A stretch of DNA of 64,000 bases from Zobellella denitrificans (GTDB lineage Bacteria; Pseudomonadota; Gammaproteobacteria; Enterobacterales; Aeromonadaceae), in contig NZ_NMUO01000003.1 of the NCBI RefSeq assembly GCF_002237365.1, positions 1-64,000 on the forward strand, written 5' to 3'. The notes under the pieces were generated by a model, which saw only the letters and a program-made list of their open reading frames with translations, did not search any database and was not told where the DNA came from. Of the stretch, positions 48,617 to 57,158 are shown one piece after another. The translations under genes and the position numbers were made by a program. Within the stretch, counting starts at the first letter, position 1, and each line of letters opens with the position of its first letter.

Positions 48617-49786
48617 ATGCTGGAATTGCTGTTTCTGCTGCTTCCGGTGGCTGCCGCCTATGGCTGGTATATGGGGCGCAGGGGAGTCCGGCAGGATGCT
48701 CAACAACAATCCAATCACTTCTCCCGGCAATACGTTGCCGGGTTGAATTTTCTGCTTTCCGACGAGCCCGACAAGGCGGTCGATCTCTTTATTCAACTGT
48801 TGCAGGTCGACAGTGAAACCATAGAAACCCACCTGGCACTCGGCAACCTGTTCCGCTCCCGGGGGGAAGTTGACCGGGCCATTCGCATCCATCAGAACCT
48901 GATCGCCCGACCCAACCTGTTGACCGAACAGCGCCACCTGGCCATGCTGGAATTGGCCCGGGACTTTCTGGCGGCGGGGCTGCTGGATCGGGCCGAGCAT
49001 ATCCTGGTTGAGCTGAAAGACGATCCGGATTACGAAGAAGCGGCCTTGGGCCAACTAATGCAGATCTATCAGCAGTTGCGGGAGTGGGAAAAGGCCATTG
49101 CCGTTGCCGAGCGGTTGAAGAAGCGCCAGGGCATCAAGGCGATGACCCCCATGGGGCATTTCTACTGTGAACTGGCCGAGCAGCAGTGGCGGCAACAGGA
49201 TGCCAAGACGGCGATCACGCTGTTCAAGAAGGCCCTCAAGGCGGATGCCGGTTGTGTCAGGGCCAATATCCGCCTGGCGGATATTCATATGGCGGGGGCA
49301 GAGTGGGCACAGGCCATCCAGTGCCTGAGCCGGGTCACCGAGCAGGATGCGGACTTTATTTCCGAGGTACTGCCGGCGCTGCAGCGCTGTTACCGGGAGC
49401 TCGGCAGGGAGGAGGAGTTCATCCGCCAGCTGGAGCAATGGGTGGCCAAGGACAGCGGCACCAGCGCGGTGCTGATGCTGGCCGACAAGATCGGTGAAAC
49501 CCAGGGAACCCTTAGCGCCGAACAGATGGTGCTGCGCCAGTTGCAACGTCATCCGACCATGAAAGGCTTCCATCGGCTGATGTCCTATCATGCGGCCAAT
49601 GCCGAGCAGGGCAGGGCGCGGGAAAGCCTGGAAATGCTCAAGTCGCTGGTGGCCGAACAGATCAAGGCCAAGCCCAGCCATCGCTGTGGCCAATGCGGCT
49701 TCTCTTCCCAATCTTTATTCTGGCAATGTCCCTCCTGCAAGCAGTGGGGCAGCATCAAGCCGGTGCGGGGACTGGATGGGGAATAA
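48617..49786 (+). CDS. lapB: lipopolysaccharide assembly protein LapB
   Basis: A 389-residue protein with an N-terminal TM helix (MLELLFLLLPVAAAYGWYMG), an array of TPR repeats and a C-terminal rubredoxin-like zinc site (CGQCGF and CPSC, about residues 358-374). LapB brings LpxC to the FtsH protease. The ATG at 48617 gives the same N-terminus as E. coli LapB. Conserved lapA-lapB-pyrF order. Confidence 0.95.
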   Translation: MLELLFLLLPVAAAYGWYMGRRGVRQDAQQQSNHFSRQYVAGLNFLLSDEPDKAVDLFIQLLQVDSETIETHLALGNLFRSRGEVDRAIRIHQNLIARPNLLTEQRHLAMLELARDFLAAGLLDRAEHILVELKDDPDYEEAALGQLMQIYQQLREWEKAIAVAERLKKRQGIKAMTPMGHFYCELAEQQWRQQDAKTAITLFKKALKADAGCVRANIRLADIHMAGAEWAQAIQCLSRVTEQDADFISEVLPALQRCYRELGREEEFIRQLEQWVAKDSGTSAVLMLADKIGETQGTLSAEQMVLRQLQRHPTMKGFHRLMSYHAANAEQGRARESLEMLKSLVAEQIKAKPSHRCGQCGFSSQSLFWQCPSCKQWGSIKPVRGLDGE

Positions 49787-49805
49787 ATGACGACAGGGGT
49801 GAAGC

Positions 49806-49868
49806 GTGAGGAGTGAGGGGAGAGAAACACCGGGTTTTTCTCCTCACCTCTGACTCCTCACCCCTCAC
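49806..49868. repeat. inverted heptamer arrays before pyrF
   Basis: GTGAGGA-GTGAGGG (49806-49819) faces TCCTCAC-CTCTGAC-TCCTCAC-CCCTCAC (49841-49868). Both arms keep strict 7-bp phase and can pair into a stem, lying between lapB and pyrF. Confidence 0.8.
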
Positions 49869-49887
49869 AAAAAAGAAAAGGTAACCC

Positions 49888-50607
49888 ATGCAAGATTCAA
49901 ACATTCATGATCCCAAGATCCTGATAGCGCTCGACTTCGCCGATCGGCAGGAGGCACTGGCGCTGGTGGCCAGGCTGGATCCGGCCAGTTGCCGGCTGAA
50001 AGTGGGCAAGGAGATGTTCACCCTGTTCGGGCCGGAATTTGTCCGCTCCCTGGTGGACGCCGGCTTCGATGTCTTCCTCGATCTGAAATTCCACGATATT
50101 CCCAATACCGTGGCCAAGGCGGTGGCGGCGGCGGCCGAGCTCGGGGTGTGGATGGTCAACGTCCATGCCAGCGGTGGCCCGCGCATGATGCAGGCGGCCA
50201 AGGCGGCCCTGCAGCCTTACGGGGACAAGGCGCCGCTGCTTATCGCCGTCACTGTGCTGACCAGCATGACGGGGGAAGAATTGCACCAGGTGGGGGTACT
50301 GCGCTCTCCCGCCGAGCAGGTACTGACCCTGGCCCGCCTGACCCGGGATGCGGGCCTGGACGGCGTGGTCTGTTCGGCCCAGGAGGCCAGCTTGCTGAAG
50401 GCCGAGCTGGGGCCGGACTTCAAACTGGTGACGCCAGGTATTCGCCCGGCGGGAAGCGAGGCGGGTGATCAGCGCCGGATCATGACCCCGGAGCAGGCCC
50501 TGGCTGCCGGCAGCGATTATCTGGTCATCGGCCGTCCCATTACCCAGGCCGATGATCCTGCCGCCGTGCTGGCACAAATCAACCGCGGCCTGGCCGCTGC
50601 CGGCTGA
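49888..50607 (+). CDS. pyrF: orotidine 5'-phosphate decarboxylase
   Basis: A 239-residue TIM-barrel decarboxylase making UMP from OMP. The catalytic charge network [11 protein letters not shown] is present, with [14 protein letters not shown] and the phosphate-binding [10 protein letters not shown]. Start ATG at 49888 behind AAAAGG. Follows lapB as in E. coli, though here a heptamer-repeat hairpin separates them. Confidence 0.96.
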   Translation: MQDSNIHDPKILIALDFADRQEALALVARLDPASCRLKVGKEMFTLFGPEFVRSLVDAGFDVFLDLKFHDIPNTVAKAVAAAAELGVWMVNVHASGGPRMMQAAKAALQPYGDKAPLLIAVTVLTSMTGEELHQVGVLRSPAEQVLTLARLTRDAGLDGVVCSAQEASLLKAELGPDFKLVTPGIRPAGSEAGDQRRIMTPEQALAAGSDYLVIGRPITQADDPAAVLAQINRGLAAAG

Positions 50608-50647
50608 CGGAAAGATGCCGCTCTTGTCGTGTATCGGGATATAAAGT

Positions 50648-50869
50648 ATGGGGTTCTCAGCGGCCGAGCTGCGGCTTATCATCAATAAACCCATGCCCTT
50701 CGGCAAATACCATGGCCGGCCGCTGTTGCGGCTGCCCATGGCTTATCTGTGCTGGCTGGAACGGCGTGGCTGGCCGGATGACCGGCTCGGGGCGGAGTTG
50801 GCACTGGTTTACGAACTCAAGCTGAACGGACTGGACGCGGGGCTTTACCCCTTGCTGGAGCAGGCCTGA
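50648..50869 (+). CDS. DUF3820 family protein
   Basis: A 73-residue protein with the family signature MPFGKYHGRPLLRLPMAYLCWLERRGWP. Function is not established; some members are described as quorum-sensing-related factors. ATG at 50648, 40 bp after pyrF, so possibly co-transcribed. Confidence 0.8.
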   Translation: MGFSAAELRLIINKPMPFGKYHGRPLLRLPMAYLCWLERRGWPDDRLGAELALVYELKLNGLDAGLYPLLEQA

Positions 50870-50927
50870 TAAAGGCAGGATGCCGGCACCAGCAGACGTT
50901 GGAATATCAGGATCTGCGCCGTTCGCC

Positions 50928-50953
50928 TTTGCGCCACGTAAACGGGCGCCTAC
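50928..50953 (+). repeat. 26-bp dispersed repeat, copy 1
   Basis: TTTGCGCCACGTAAACGGGC followed by GCCTAC; identical to copies at 54118-54143 and 58810-58835. Contains the stem GCGCC...GGCGC. Confidence 0.85.
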
Positions 50954-51008
50954 AGATCCGGCGATGCCGCTGTAGATATCTGCTTGTTAATTATTCAAGG
51001 CGAGGATG

Positions 51009-51035
51009 AAAACAGGGCCCGGAGGCCCTGTTTTT
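51009..51035. terminator. hns terminator
   Basis: AAAACAGGGCC-cgga-GGCCCTGTTTTT; on the minus strand follows the hns stop. Confidence 0.9.
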
Positions 51036-51043
51036 GAATCGCA

Positions 51044-51454
51044 TTACTTGATCAGAAAGTCTTCCAGTTTTTTCTCGCCACTCTCAATGGCTTTCTGGAT
51101 GGCGGCGGGCTTGCGTCCCTGACCGGTCCAGGTTCTGTATTCGCCGTTATCGTCCTCGTATTGATATTTGGCGGGGCGTTTGCTGCGAGTGCCGCTGACC
51201 GCTTTTTTGCTCGGCTCGGCCATCTCGATGAGATCGTTAATATCGATGCCATCGGCCTCCAGCTTGCTGACAAACTCTTTCAGTTTACGCTCACGCTCTT
51301 CATTGGCGGCGCGCTCGGCGGCTTTGGCTTCACGCTGTTCTTCTACAATAGAAGTCAGTTTGGCCAAGCCTTCTTCCAGTTGTTCCAGAGTCAGATCGCG
51401 GGTAGCAGCACGCAGGCTGCGAATGTTGAGCAGTGTCTTCAAAAATTCGGTCAT
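51044..51454 (-). CDS. hns: H-NS family nucleoid protein
   Basis: A 136-residue H-NS. N-terminal oligomerisation coils (LNIRSLRAATRDLTLEQLEE and following), a flexible linker, and the C-terminal AT-hook-like DNA-binding motif TWTGQGRKPA with KYQYEDDNGEY before it. I use the ATG at 51452-51454 since it aligns with the E. coli start; a GTG three codons upstream is the alternative. The upstream region is AT-rich, as is usual for hns. In E. coli hns is divergent from tdk; here a tdk remnant lies 2.4 kb away. Confidence 0.94.
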   Translation of the reverse strand: MTEFLKTLLNIRSLRAATRDLTLEQLEEGLAKLTSIVEEQREAKAAERAANEERERKLKEFVSKLEADGIDINDLIEMAEPSKKAVSGTRSKRPAKYQYEDDNGEYRTWTGQGRKPAAIQKAIESGEKKLEDFLIK

Positions 51455-51898
51455 TGGGTTCACCTGTGGTGTTCTATCGATGCTGTAATAAATTAAATTT
51501 ACAACTTCATTTTAAATGAAGCAAGTTAATTAATACAGACTTTAACAGGCGCATTCTTTTCAATTCCTGTCTCGTCATATATTGACGGATATGGCTTTGC
51601 AATTTGCAAAAATCAATCGCTAATCAAGAATGTGATTAAAGGGCTGCTTCATTATTCGGCAATGGCAATAGCGGTCACGGGACAATCGCCTGAGCCAGAA
51701 CTTAACAAAAACCTGTGAACCGAGCTGCATTTTTTCATAAAACAGCATGGCACAGATATGCTATGCGTGCCAAGGTGGCGAAAGATCTCATCATTTTGGT
51801 TTAATATATTGATCTTTTGCTTTTTATCAGTAAAATCCTCCGGCTTGCCTGCGTAGAGGCGCGTCTATTATCAGTAAACCAGCTCAGGGTGATGCCGT
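51455..51898. other. AT-rich spacer upstream of hns
   Basis: A 444-bp stretch markedly richer in A/T than its surroundings and without a convincing gene. It must contain the hns promoter; short runs such as TTAATTAATACAGAC and AATATATTGATC could be H-NS nucleation or promoter sites. Confidence 0.5.
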
Positions 51899-52147
51899 TT
51901 ATCCTGGTTGAAAGGAATAGATGCCGGAGCCACGCCATTTATCCGGTGACCTGGCTGGGATCGGTGCCGAAAGGGCTGATACTGTCTTGACATCCTCCCC
52001 TCCCTGAAGGAAGGGGATTCCCGTTAGGGGAAAACCCGTCACCGGGTTAACAGGTTCCTGTTTCACGGTGGACAGCTCGGGCGGGGGCTTGGTTATCGCC
52101 GTAAATTCCGCGCAATGGCGGATTTTACGATGGTGAATCAACCCCAT
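51899..52147 (-). pseudogene. C-terminal remnant of IS200/IS605-type TnpB
   Basis: On the minus strand the frame encodes KPPPELSTVKQEPVNP and IPFLQGGEDVKTV, sequences I recognise as the C-terminal tail of IS1341-type TnpB proteins. The segment encoding IPFLQGGEDV is also the terminal hairpin of the element (51994-52016, CCCCTCC..GGAAGGGG). No RuvC domain or zinc finger remains, so it is a 3' scrap. A guide (omega) RNA could in principle overlap this end, but without TnpB it would be orphaned. Confidence 0.65.
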
Positions 52148-52306
52148 ATCCGCCTAAGTCTCACATCCACTCCGCAGGCTTAACATTCGGCGTGTCCCGC
52201 CGTAGGTCTGCCAGAGACAGGGTTAATTCTAGAAGCCGTTGGCGCGGCGCGCCAATCGCTATCCCTCCCTGCCCTAAAAGGACGGGGTTTCTCGCGGAGA
52301 GAACTG
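51985..52306. mobile_element. decayed IS200/IS605-family element
   Basis: Bounded on the left by the hairpin CCCCTCCCTGAAGGAAGGGG and on the right by CCCTCCCTGCCCTAAAAGGA-CGGGG (52267-52287), both typical subterminal hairpins of this family. Interior is about 250 bp with only a tnpB tail, no tnpA. It sits directly upstream of nhaC, whose ribosome site begins 8 bp after the right hairpin. Confidence 0.6.
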
Positions 52307-53869
52307 ATGAATGCTTTCTGGTCGCTGCTGCCGCCCCTGGTGGCCATTGTCCTGGCCATCCTTACCCGGCGGGTACTGCTTTCCCTTGGGGTCGGCATTG
52401 TCCTGGGGGTGTTGCTGTTGCAGCAATTCAATCCTCTCGATGCACTGGTTCATTTGAGCCGCAATGTAGCGGCACTGCTTTGGTCCGACAATGCCGTGAA
52501 CGAATGGAATGTAAATATCCTTCTGTTCTTGCTGTTGCTGGGCTGCATGATCAGCATGCTCAGCCATACCGGCGCGACGCTGGCGTTTGCACACTGGGCT
52601 CAGGAGCGGATTAAAAGCCGCCGTCAGGCGAAGATCATGACGGGTCTGCTGGTGTTCATCTTTTTTATCGATGACTATTTCCATAGTCTTTCAGTGGGCA
52701 CCATTTGCCGGCCCGTCACCGATCGTTTTCGTATTTCCCGGGCCAAACTCGCCTATTTGCTGGACTCCACCGCCGCCCCGGTGTGCGTATTGATGCCGGT
52801 CTCTTCCTGGGGGGCCTATATCATTGCCCTGGTCGGCGGCATACTGGCGAGCTATGGCCTGACCGGACAGAGTGCCCTGGGCGCCTTCCTCGTCATGGGG
52901 GCGATGAATTTCTACGCCGTCTTTACCCTGCTGATGGTCTTGCTGGTGATCCGTGGCGGCTGGGATCTGGGGGCCATGGCCCATCATGAACGGCAGGCGC
53001 TGGACGGCGTCCTGTTCGACCAGGCGAAAGGCACACCGCCCGGGGTGGCCGACAGTGCCGACAGTCCCGGCCGGGTCGTCGATCTGCTGCTGGCGATCGG
53101 CACCCTTACCCTGGTGACCGTGGTTTCCCTGCTGGCCACCGGGGCGGCGGCGCTGGCGGATAATAACCTGTCCTTCACCGTGCTGGCCGCCCTCGAAAAC
53201 ACCAATGTGGGTCGCTCCCTGGTACTGGGCGGTGTTGCCGGCGTGCTGGTCTGTGCGGTTGCCATGATCCGGCACGGGGCTGCCCTGGCGGTATGGGGGC
53301 ATGTTCTGAAGCTCGGGCTGAAAGGCATGCTGCCGGCCATTTATATCCTGTTGTTTGCCTGGACCATCGCCGGCCTTATCGCCGAGCTGGAAACCGGCAA
53401 GTACCTGGCTTCCCTGGTGCAACAGAACATTCCTCTGTTCGTGTTGCCGGCCATACTCTTTCTGCTGGCCGGGGTGATGGCCTTTGCCACCGGCACCAGC
53501 TGGGGTACCTTCGGGGTCATGTTGCCCATTGCGGCCGACATGACCATGGCCATCGATGCCCAGCTGCTGTTGCCGGGCATGTCGGCGGTGATGGCGGGAG
53601 CCGTGTTTGGCGATCATTGCTCGCCGATATCGGATACCACCATATTGTCTTCCACCGGGGCCTCCTGCCACCATATCGACCATGTGGTCACCCAGTTGCC
53701 CTATGCGCTTTCCATCGCCCTGGTCAGCGTGGCCGGCTATCTGGCCCTGGGCTACACCGCCTCGTTGCCGATGGGCTTCCTGGCGGCGGCCATCGCCTTT
53801 ATGCTGGTACTGGCAGGCTGGGCCCTGAAACAAAGGAACTTACAAGGCAATGGCCTCTCTCCACTTTGA
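52307..53869 (+). CDS. NhaC-family Na+/H+ antiporter
   Basis: A 520-residue membrane protein with about 12 TM helices. Family blocks include FIDDYFHSLSVGTICRPVTD, PVSSWGAYII, FATGTSWGTFGVMLPIA and FGDHCSPISDTTILSSTGA. NhaC carriers exchange sodium for protons; some relatives carry other ions or amino acids, so the substrate is provisional. ATG at 52307 with GGAGAG. Its 5' flank is an IS200/IS605 remnant and its 3' end joins a tdk fragment, indicating that it was inserted here. Confidence 0.85.
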   Translation: MNAFWSLLPPLVAIVLAILTRRVLLSLGVGIVLGVLLLQQFNPLDALVHLSRNVAALLWSDNAVNEWNVNILLFLLLLGCMISMLSHTGATLAFAHWAQERIKSRRQAKIMTGLLVFIFFIDDYFHSLSVGTICRPVTDRFRISRAKLAYLLDSTAAPVCVLMPVSSWGAYIIALVGGILASYGLTGQSALGAFLVMGAMNFYAVFTLLMVLLVIRGGWDLGAMAHHERQALDGVLFDQAKGTPPGVADSADSPGRVVDLLLAIGTLTLVTVVSLLATGAAALADNNLSFTVLAALENTNVGRSLVLGGVAGVLVCAVAMIRHGAALAVWGHVLKLGLKGMLPAIYILLFAWTIAGLIAELETGKYLASLVQQNIPLFVLPAILFLLAGVMAFATGTSWGTFGVMLPIAADMTMAIDAQLLLPGMSAVMAGAVFGDHCSPISDTTILSSTGASCHHIDHVVTQLPYALSIALVSVAGYLALGYTASLPMGFLAAAIAFMLVLAGWALKQRNLQGNGLSPL

Positions 53870-53898
53870 CTGCCCAGCTGGATCAGGACGGCCAGCTA

Positions 53899-54187
53899 GA
53901 GCACCGATCAGTTTAAACGTTGAGCAGCATGATGTTTCTTGGGGCGCGGGCGGTCCGCCTGCGCTCCACCAGTCAGGTGCCAATCTGCAAACGTCGTTTG
54001 CCTACCGGCGAGAGTGGCAGCCAGGCACTGCGTAACCGCCGGTTTGTGCCGCTGTAGCCGTCGCTTCAGCCGACGGGAAGACGGCGGCCAATGCCCACGC
54101 CCCACGCCGTTGGCAGGTTTGCGCCACGTAAACGGGCGCCTACAGGGGGTATATCGCACTGCTCACGTTTTAAACTGATCGGTGCTC
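53899..54187. mobile_element. 289-bp MITE with TA target duplication
   Basis: Terminal inverted repeats start GAGCACCGATCAGTTTAAA at both ends (19 bp perfect, similarity continuing through CGTTGAGCAG/ACGTGAGCAG). The element is flanked by TA (53897-53898 and 54188-54189), the target of IS630/Tc1-mariner transposases. Interior has no transposase and carries one copy of the 26-bp dispersed repeat. Confidence 0.85.
54118..54143 (+). repeat. 26-bp dispersed repeat, copy 2 (inside MITE)
   Basis: Identical to copy 1 at 50928-50953; preceded by GCCGCTGTAGCCGTCGCTTC-type REP-like sequence at about 54050-54075. Confidence 0.85.
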
Positions 54188-54291
54188 TAGTGCGTGAAGG
54201 GGATCAGATAGAGATTGGCTGCAACGAGCGCTATGTGGCCCTGTGTCGCCGCCATTACCTGCAGGGCAGGGCCAAGGGCTGAGAAGCGAAG

Positions 54292-55518
54292 TCAGGCCAG
54301 CCGGTGACCCTGGCCGAGCCGATTGCTCCATTGCACCGCCTGTTCGTAACACTGGCTGCTGGCCGCTTCATTCAGGCGGATAAAGGCGAGGCGCTGCTGC
54401 AGTTGCGGCCAGTTCGCCTGCTCGTGATCGTGGATCAGGCCCATGAAAAAGCCCAGTTCACCCTTGTTTTCCAGCAAGGCGTGTGAAATGGCTTCCGACA
54501 CCGACAGTTGCGGCAATATTTCGGCCATGGGGCGCTCCAGCAATACGTCCAGCAGGGAAAAGAGGCCACAGATAAAGGCATCGTCCTTAAGGGCAGGGTG
54601 CACTTTGGCGGCCAGCAGTTCGCACCACTTGGCCCTGATGATGGAAAGCCGGTACAGCTCGATATTCTTGTTTTTGCTGATGTAGGCGGTCATGACCAGG
54701 GCGGTAAAGCGTTTCAGCTGCTGGTGACCCAAATACACGATGGCGCTGCGCAGATTTTCGATATTCTGGTGCCGGTAGCCCATGTGCAGGTTGTTCACAT
54801 AGCGCAGCAGGTTATAGGACAGTGACAGATCCCGGCTGAACAGTTCGGTCAGCCTGTTATAGTCGATCTCTTCCTCGTTGACGGCGGACAGCAACTCGAA
54901 GGCGGTCAGTTCGTCGGTGGTGAGGATGCGCCGGCGGATCACCTGGGGCTGCTGGAAGTAATAGCCCTGGAAAAATTCGAAGCCGACTTCGGCGGCGGCG
55001 GCGAACTCTTCCCGGGTTTCGACCTTTTCGGCGATAAAGCGCAGTTGCGGATAACAGCGGCATGCCCGGATAAAACGGGCACAGTCGGTCAGGGGCGTCT
55101 GGCGCAGGTCCAGCTTGATAAAGTCCATAAAAGGCAGGAAGGCATCCCACTCGCTGCCCGGCAGGTGATCGTCCAACGCCAGTTTAAACCCCTGTTGTTT
55201 AAGCCCTTTGACACATTCCAGCAGGGCCTGATCCGGGGTGGCGTCTTCCAGTATTTCAATAACCAGCCGGTGGGGGTGGAAGCCGTCGGCCAGACCTTCG
55301 CGCAGCAGGCTGTCGGGAAAGTTGACAAAACAGAGGGTATCGCCAACCAGATCCTCGATTTTCTGGCTCAGGAATTGCTCCGCCATCAGCCGGCGGGTAG
55401 CCTGTTCGGCGCCGATATTGGGAAAACGGTTCTCAAGGCCAAGGCGAAACAACAGCTCGTACCCCAGGGGATTGCCCTGCTTGTCGAGGATGGCTTGTCT
55501 GGCTACAAAACAGTTCAT
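54292..55518 (-). CDS. EAL-HDOD domain signalling protein
   Basis: A 408-residue protein with an N-terminal EAL-like domain (residues about 1-205) and a C-terminal HDOD domain (about 205-395), the YuxH architecture. The EAL signature reads EIL, the DDFGTG loop reads DDHLPG, KxD is present (IKLDL) and the late Glu motif reads AEKVE, so phosphodiesterase activity on cyclic di-GMP is doubtful and a sensing role is possible. ATG at 55516-55518; an upstream ATG at 55536 is an alternative. It converges on the tdk remnant. Confidence 0.85.
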   Translation of the reverse strand: MNCFVARQAILDKQGNPLGYELLFRLGLENRFPNIGAEQATRRLMAEQFLSQKIEDLVGDTLCFVNFPDSLLREGLADGFHPHRLVIEILEDATPDQALLECVKGLKQQGFKLALDDHLPGSEWDAFLPFMDFIKLDLRQTPLTDCARFIRACRCYPQLRFIAEKVETREEFAAAAEVGFEFFQGYYFQQPQVIRRRILTTDELTAFELLSAVNEEEIDYNRLTELFSRDLSLSYNLLRYVNNLHMGYRHQNIENLRSAIVYLGHQQLKRFTALVMTAYISKNKNIELYRLSIIRAKWCELLAAKVHPALKDDAFICGLFSLLDVLLERPMAEILPQLSVSEAISHALLENKGELGFFMGLIHDHEQANWPQLQQRLAFIRLNEAASSQCYEQAVQWSNRLGQGHRLA

Positions 55519-55591
55519 AGGGCCCCGGCGCGTCAAAAACAGGTTGTGGAATATACAGGATAATCATCGGGTTGACAAAGACTGCGCCGAC

Positions 55592-55618
55592 AAAAAAGCG
55601 CCCTCGGGGGGCGCTTTC
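55592..55618. terminator. fadL terminator
   Basis: AAAAAAGCGCCC-tcgg-GGGGCGCTTT; on the minus strand it follows the fadL stop and ends in TTTTTT. Confidence 0.88.
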
Positions 55619-55638
55619 AGGCAGGACTCGACAAGGGA

Positions 55639-56988
55639 TCAGAAGCGGTAGTTCATCTGCAGGCCGAGCAGGTAGGCATCGCCGCCGGAGATAAATTCGA
55701 AGCCGTCTTCAACCACATCCACTTTTTTGCCATCCAGGAAGGCAAAGGCGGCATCCACGCTCAGATTCTGGTTATAGGCGTAGGTGGCGCCCAGGGTATA
55801 CCAGGTCCGGTTGCTGTCCGGAATGGAAATAGAGCGATACTGCTCCTGTACGGGGGATATGTCATAAGCAAGGCCGCCACGCAGGGTCCACTGCTCATTC
55901 AGATAGTGAGTGGCCCCGGCGCTGATTCGCCAGCTGTTTTTGAACTGCTCGGGCTTCTCCAGGCACACCCCGTTATTACACTGGCTGCTGGTGGCCTTCA
56001 GCTCGTCAAAGTGGCGCCACTCCGTCCACATCAGCCCATAGTGTACCGCCCAGTCCGGCGAAACTTTATTGAAGCCGGATAATTCGGCGATGGCCGGCAG
56101 GGTCAGGTCCAATTTTCCGGGGACGGTTTGAAAGCCCGAGCTTACACCGCTGTACTGGCCATCAAAGGTCAGATCGACTTTGGAACGATAGGTAATGGCC
56201 CAACGATTGTTTTCGTCGGCCTCAAACAGTATGCCGGTGTTCCAGCCGTAGCCCCAGTCATCTCCGGTTAGGCGGGCGACTTCGGTTCCTCGCCCTTCAA
56301 ACCCCTGTTGGGCTAGCCCCTGGGCGGCAAGCTGGGAGGCTTGTGCAGCAGAAAGTCCGGGATTGGTTGCCAGGATCCCCTGGGTTGTTTGGCCAAGCAG
56401 TTGATCGTAGTGTGCTCCGGCGTGACGAATTAACTCGGCATCGGCGTAGACGGCGTTGAAGCCCAGTCCTAAAGAGAGTTGGTTGTTCACTTTAACGGCG
56501 ATATTGGGATTGAGGTTCAGGGTTTTGAGCGAGGTTTTACCGGCAACCGGGCCAGCATAATAGTCATTGGGATAGTTGGTTGCCAGACCATAGTTGGTAA
56601 AGGCGCCAAAACCGGCCACCCACTGCTCATTGATGGGATGCACATAGTAGAAGAAAGGCACCACCGCATCATCGGCGATATCCTTGGCATCGGTAGGAAG
56701 GCCCATCGCCTTGCCTTGCTGGGCAAAAGCACCTTTCCCCTCCACATCCACTTCCGGGTTGATATAAACGGCACCGGTGGACAGGGCGGGGCGTTCGAAC
56801 AGGGTCATGGCGGCGGGGTTGCGGCCCAGCACAGCGGCGTTGTCGGCCACGGCGCCCTCTCCGGAGTAGGCGCGACCGAGACCCGTTGTATTCTGCTCGG
56901 CCAACTGGAAAGCGGCGGAATGGGCCTGCCCTGCTGCCACGGCGATGGCGGCGGCGAGCACGGACAGTTTCAACGTCTTATGGCTCAT
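55639..56988 (-). CDS. fadL: FadL-family outer membrane fatty acid transporter
   Basis: A 449-residue outer-membrane protein. Signal peptide of about 24 residues ending AHSA, then the FadL N-terminal hatch AAFQLAEQNTTGLGRAYSGE with the NPA motif (GRNPAAMT) and a C-terminal aromatic residue (NYRF) for BAM recognition. It probably takes up long-chain fatty acids for FadE/FadI/FadJ. Possible FadR-like half-sites lie upstream near 57030-57060. Confidence 0.9.
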   Translation of the reverse strand: MSHKTLKLSVLAAAIAVAAGQAHSAAFQLAEQNTTGLGRAYSGEGAVADNAAVLGRNPAAMTLFERPALSTGAVYINPEVDVEGKGAFAQQGKAMGLPTDAKDIADDAVVPFFYYVHPINEQWVAGFGAFTNYGLATNYPNDYYAGPVAGKTSLKTLNLNPNIAVKVNNQLSLGLGFNAVYADAELIRHAGAHYDQLLGQTTQGILATNPGLSAAQASQLAAQGLAQQGFEGRGTEVARLTGDDWGYGWNTGILFEADENNRWAITYRSKVDLTFDGQYSGVSSGFQTVPGKLDLTLPAIAELSGFNKVSPDWAVHYGLMWTEWRHFDELKATSSQCNNGVCLEKPEQFKNSWRISAGATHYLNEQWTLRGGLAYDISPVQEQYRSISIPDSNRTWYTLGATYAYNQNLSVDAAFAFLDGKKVDVVEDGFEFISGGDAYLLGLQMNYRF

Positions 56989-57027
56989 AGAAGACTCTCT
57001 TCTCGTTGTTATGTGAATCGGGCGCGA

Positions 57028-57062
57028 CAGCTTTTAGCGCAACTGGTATGAGGTGTGAACTC
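57028..57062. promoter_or_regulatory. possible FadR site upstream of fadL
   Basis: AACTGGTATGAGG and, on the other strand, TCTGGTAAGAGTTC each contain the CTGGT half of the FadR operator. Weak match; listed because the gene is a classic FadR target. Confidence 0.25.
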
Positions 57063-57115
57063 TTACCAGACGGGAGAATAAAAAAATGTAACCGAAAAGT
57101 AAAACGCTTGTTTAT

Positions 57116-57141
57116 AAAAAAAGGGCCCTCAGGCCCTTTTT
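57116..57141. terminator. putP terminator
   Basis: AAAAAAAGGGCC-ctca-GGCCCTTTTT, past the putP stop on the minus strand. Confidence 0.88.
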
Positions 57142-57158
57142 GTGAGAGGAATCAAAGC

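Larger units (their letters stand above)
53862..54282 (+). pseudogene. tdk: thymidine kinase 3' remnant, split by a MITE
   Basis: Two pieces of the C-terminus of thymidine kinase. The left piece (to 53898) encodes AQLDQDGQL; the right piece (from 54190) encodes VREGDQIEIGCNERYVALCR and ends RRHYLQGRAKG. Joined without the intervening 289-bp element and one TA, they read in frame as LDQDGQLVREGDQIEIG, the family's C-terminal region. The N-terminal P-loop and zinc-site portion (about 150 codons) is missing, the fragment running straight into the end of nhaC. Non-functional. Confidence 0.8.

Noticed and set aside
53908-54159. Protein-coding gene inside the MITE
   Set aside because: 83-codon minus frame lies wholly within the inverted-repeat element and has no recognisable domain.
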